NCBI GenBank assembly: GCA_003563255.1
Contig: PWSL01000039.1
Span: forward strand, 1 to 13,359
DNA: 13,359 nt
Reading direction: 5' to 3'
From: Desulfonatronospira sp.
GTDB lineage: Bacteria > Desulfobacterota > Desulfovibrionia > Desulfovibrionales > Desulfonatronovibrionaceae
A program made the position numbers and the translations under genes. Shown piece by piece: positions 13,220 through 13,359 of this stretch; position 1 is the first letter of the stretch, and the number at the start of each line of letters is the position of its first letter. The notes under the pieces were generated by a model. It saw only the letters and a program-made list of their open reading frames with translations, ran no database searches and was not told the origin of the DNA.

Positions 13220-13359
13220 GGCCACCGGGGACGGCCACCGGAGACAGGCACCGGGGACAGGCACCGGGGACGGCCACCGGGGACAGGCACCGGGGACGGC
13301 CACCGGGGACAGGCACCGGGGACGGCCACCGGGGACAGGCACCGGGGACGGCCACCGGG
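13220..13359. repeat. GC-rich minisatellite, cut by the window end
   Basis: Ten full units of 12-14 bases and one partial unit alternate between GGCCACCGGGGACA and GGCACCGGGGAC. After the first four units this gives a regular 26-bp higher-order period (13272-13349). The core CACCGGGGACAGG is the same sequence seen at 12403-12416 and in the ends of the intergenic elements. The array runs off the right edge, so its full size is unknown. Confidence 0.9.

Noticed and set aside
13086..13355. Proline/arginine/valine-rich open frame on the minus strand
   Set aside because: It is a translation of the GC-rich minisatellite; low complexity, no start signals and no codon pattern like the real genes.
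12446..13359. Possible CRISPR array
   Set aside because: Units are contiguous without unique spacers of constant size, and no cas genes are present.

Overview
The window reads as an ordinary housekeeping stretch of a bacterial chromosome with an unusually dense set of small intergenic repeats. Every protein gene and every RNA gene lies on the minus strand. The gene set suggests a sulfate- or thiosulfate-metabolising deltaproteobacterium of the Desulfovibrionales type. It includes a fused IspDF, a DHH-family manganese pyrophosphatase, a DUF34/NIF3 gene next to a C4 zinc-ribbon coiled-coil gene and then rnpB, and uvrC overlapping a DUF445 gene. The taxonomic call is inferred from gene content and style; no marker in the window proves it.

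Layout from left to right: 1-518 is intergenic, with two palindromes, short direct repeats and a weak terminator. A TPR protein gene follows (519-1316), then a 362-base spacer with repeat fragments. Next is a probable operon transcribed leftward, ispDF (5283-4063), cysS (3995-2538) and a RimK-like ATP-grasp gene (2470-1679). A 121-base repeat-bearing spacer separates it from the RNase P RNA gene (5923-5405). To the right are the zinc-ribbon gene (6710-5958) and the DUF34/NIF3 gene (7725-6718), 7 bases apart. A tRNA with anticodon CAT (8093-8018) has its own promoter and terminator. Then come ppaC (9286-8366) with a terminator, and a tRNA-Gln/tRNA-Glu pair with a strong promoter and terminator. 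The uvrC/DUF445 pair (12349-9951, overlapping by 22 bases) follows. The last 1 kb has no gene and holds three exact-length 155-bp tandem units and a GC-rich minisatellite that runs off the window end.

The genes act in protein synthesis (cysS, tRNAs, RNase P), isoprenoid precursor synthesis (ispDF), pyrophosphate removal (ppaC) and nucleotide excision repair (uvrC). None looks broken. I see no transposase, phage gene, CRISPR array or defence gene.

The most interesting signal is the repeats. A 13-14 base terminal motif (consensus AACACTRCAGCGAA) occurs eight times, always between genes. It is repeatedly linked to a hairpin with arms CCCCGCACTTATTTTT / AAAAATAAGTGCGGGG and to GGGGACAG/CTGTCCCC tracts. 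The same hairpin arm sequence appears in three separate peripheral helices of the RNase P RNA, which spans about 519 nt. This suggests a non-autonomous palindromic element that has entered a catalytic RNA gene at tolerated positions.
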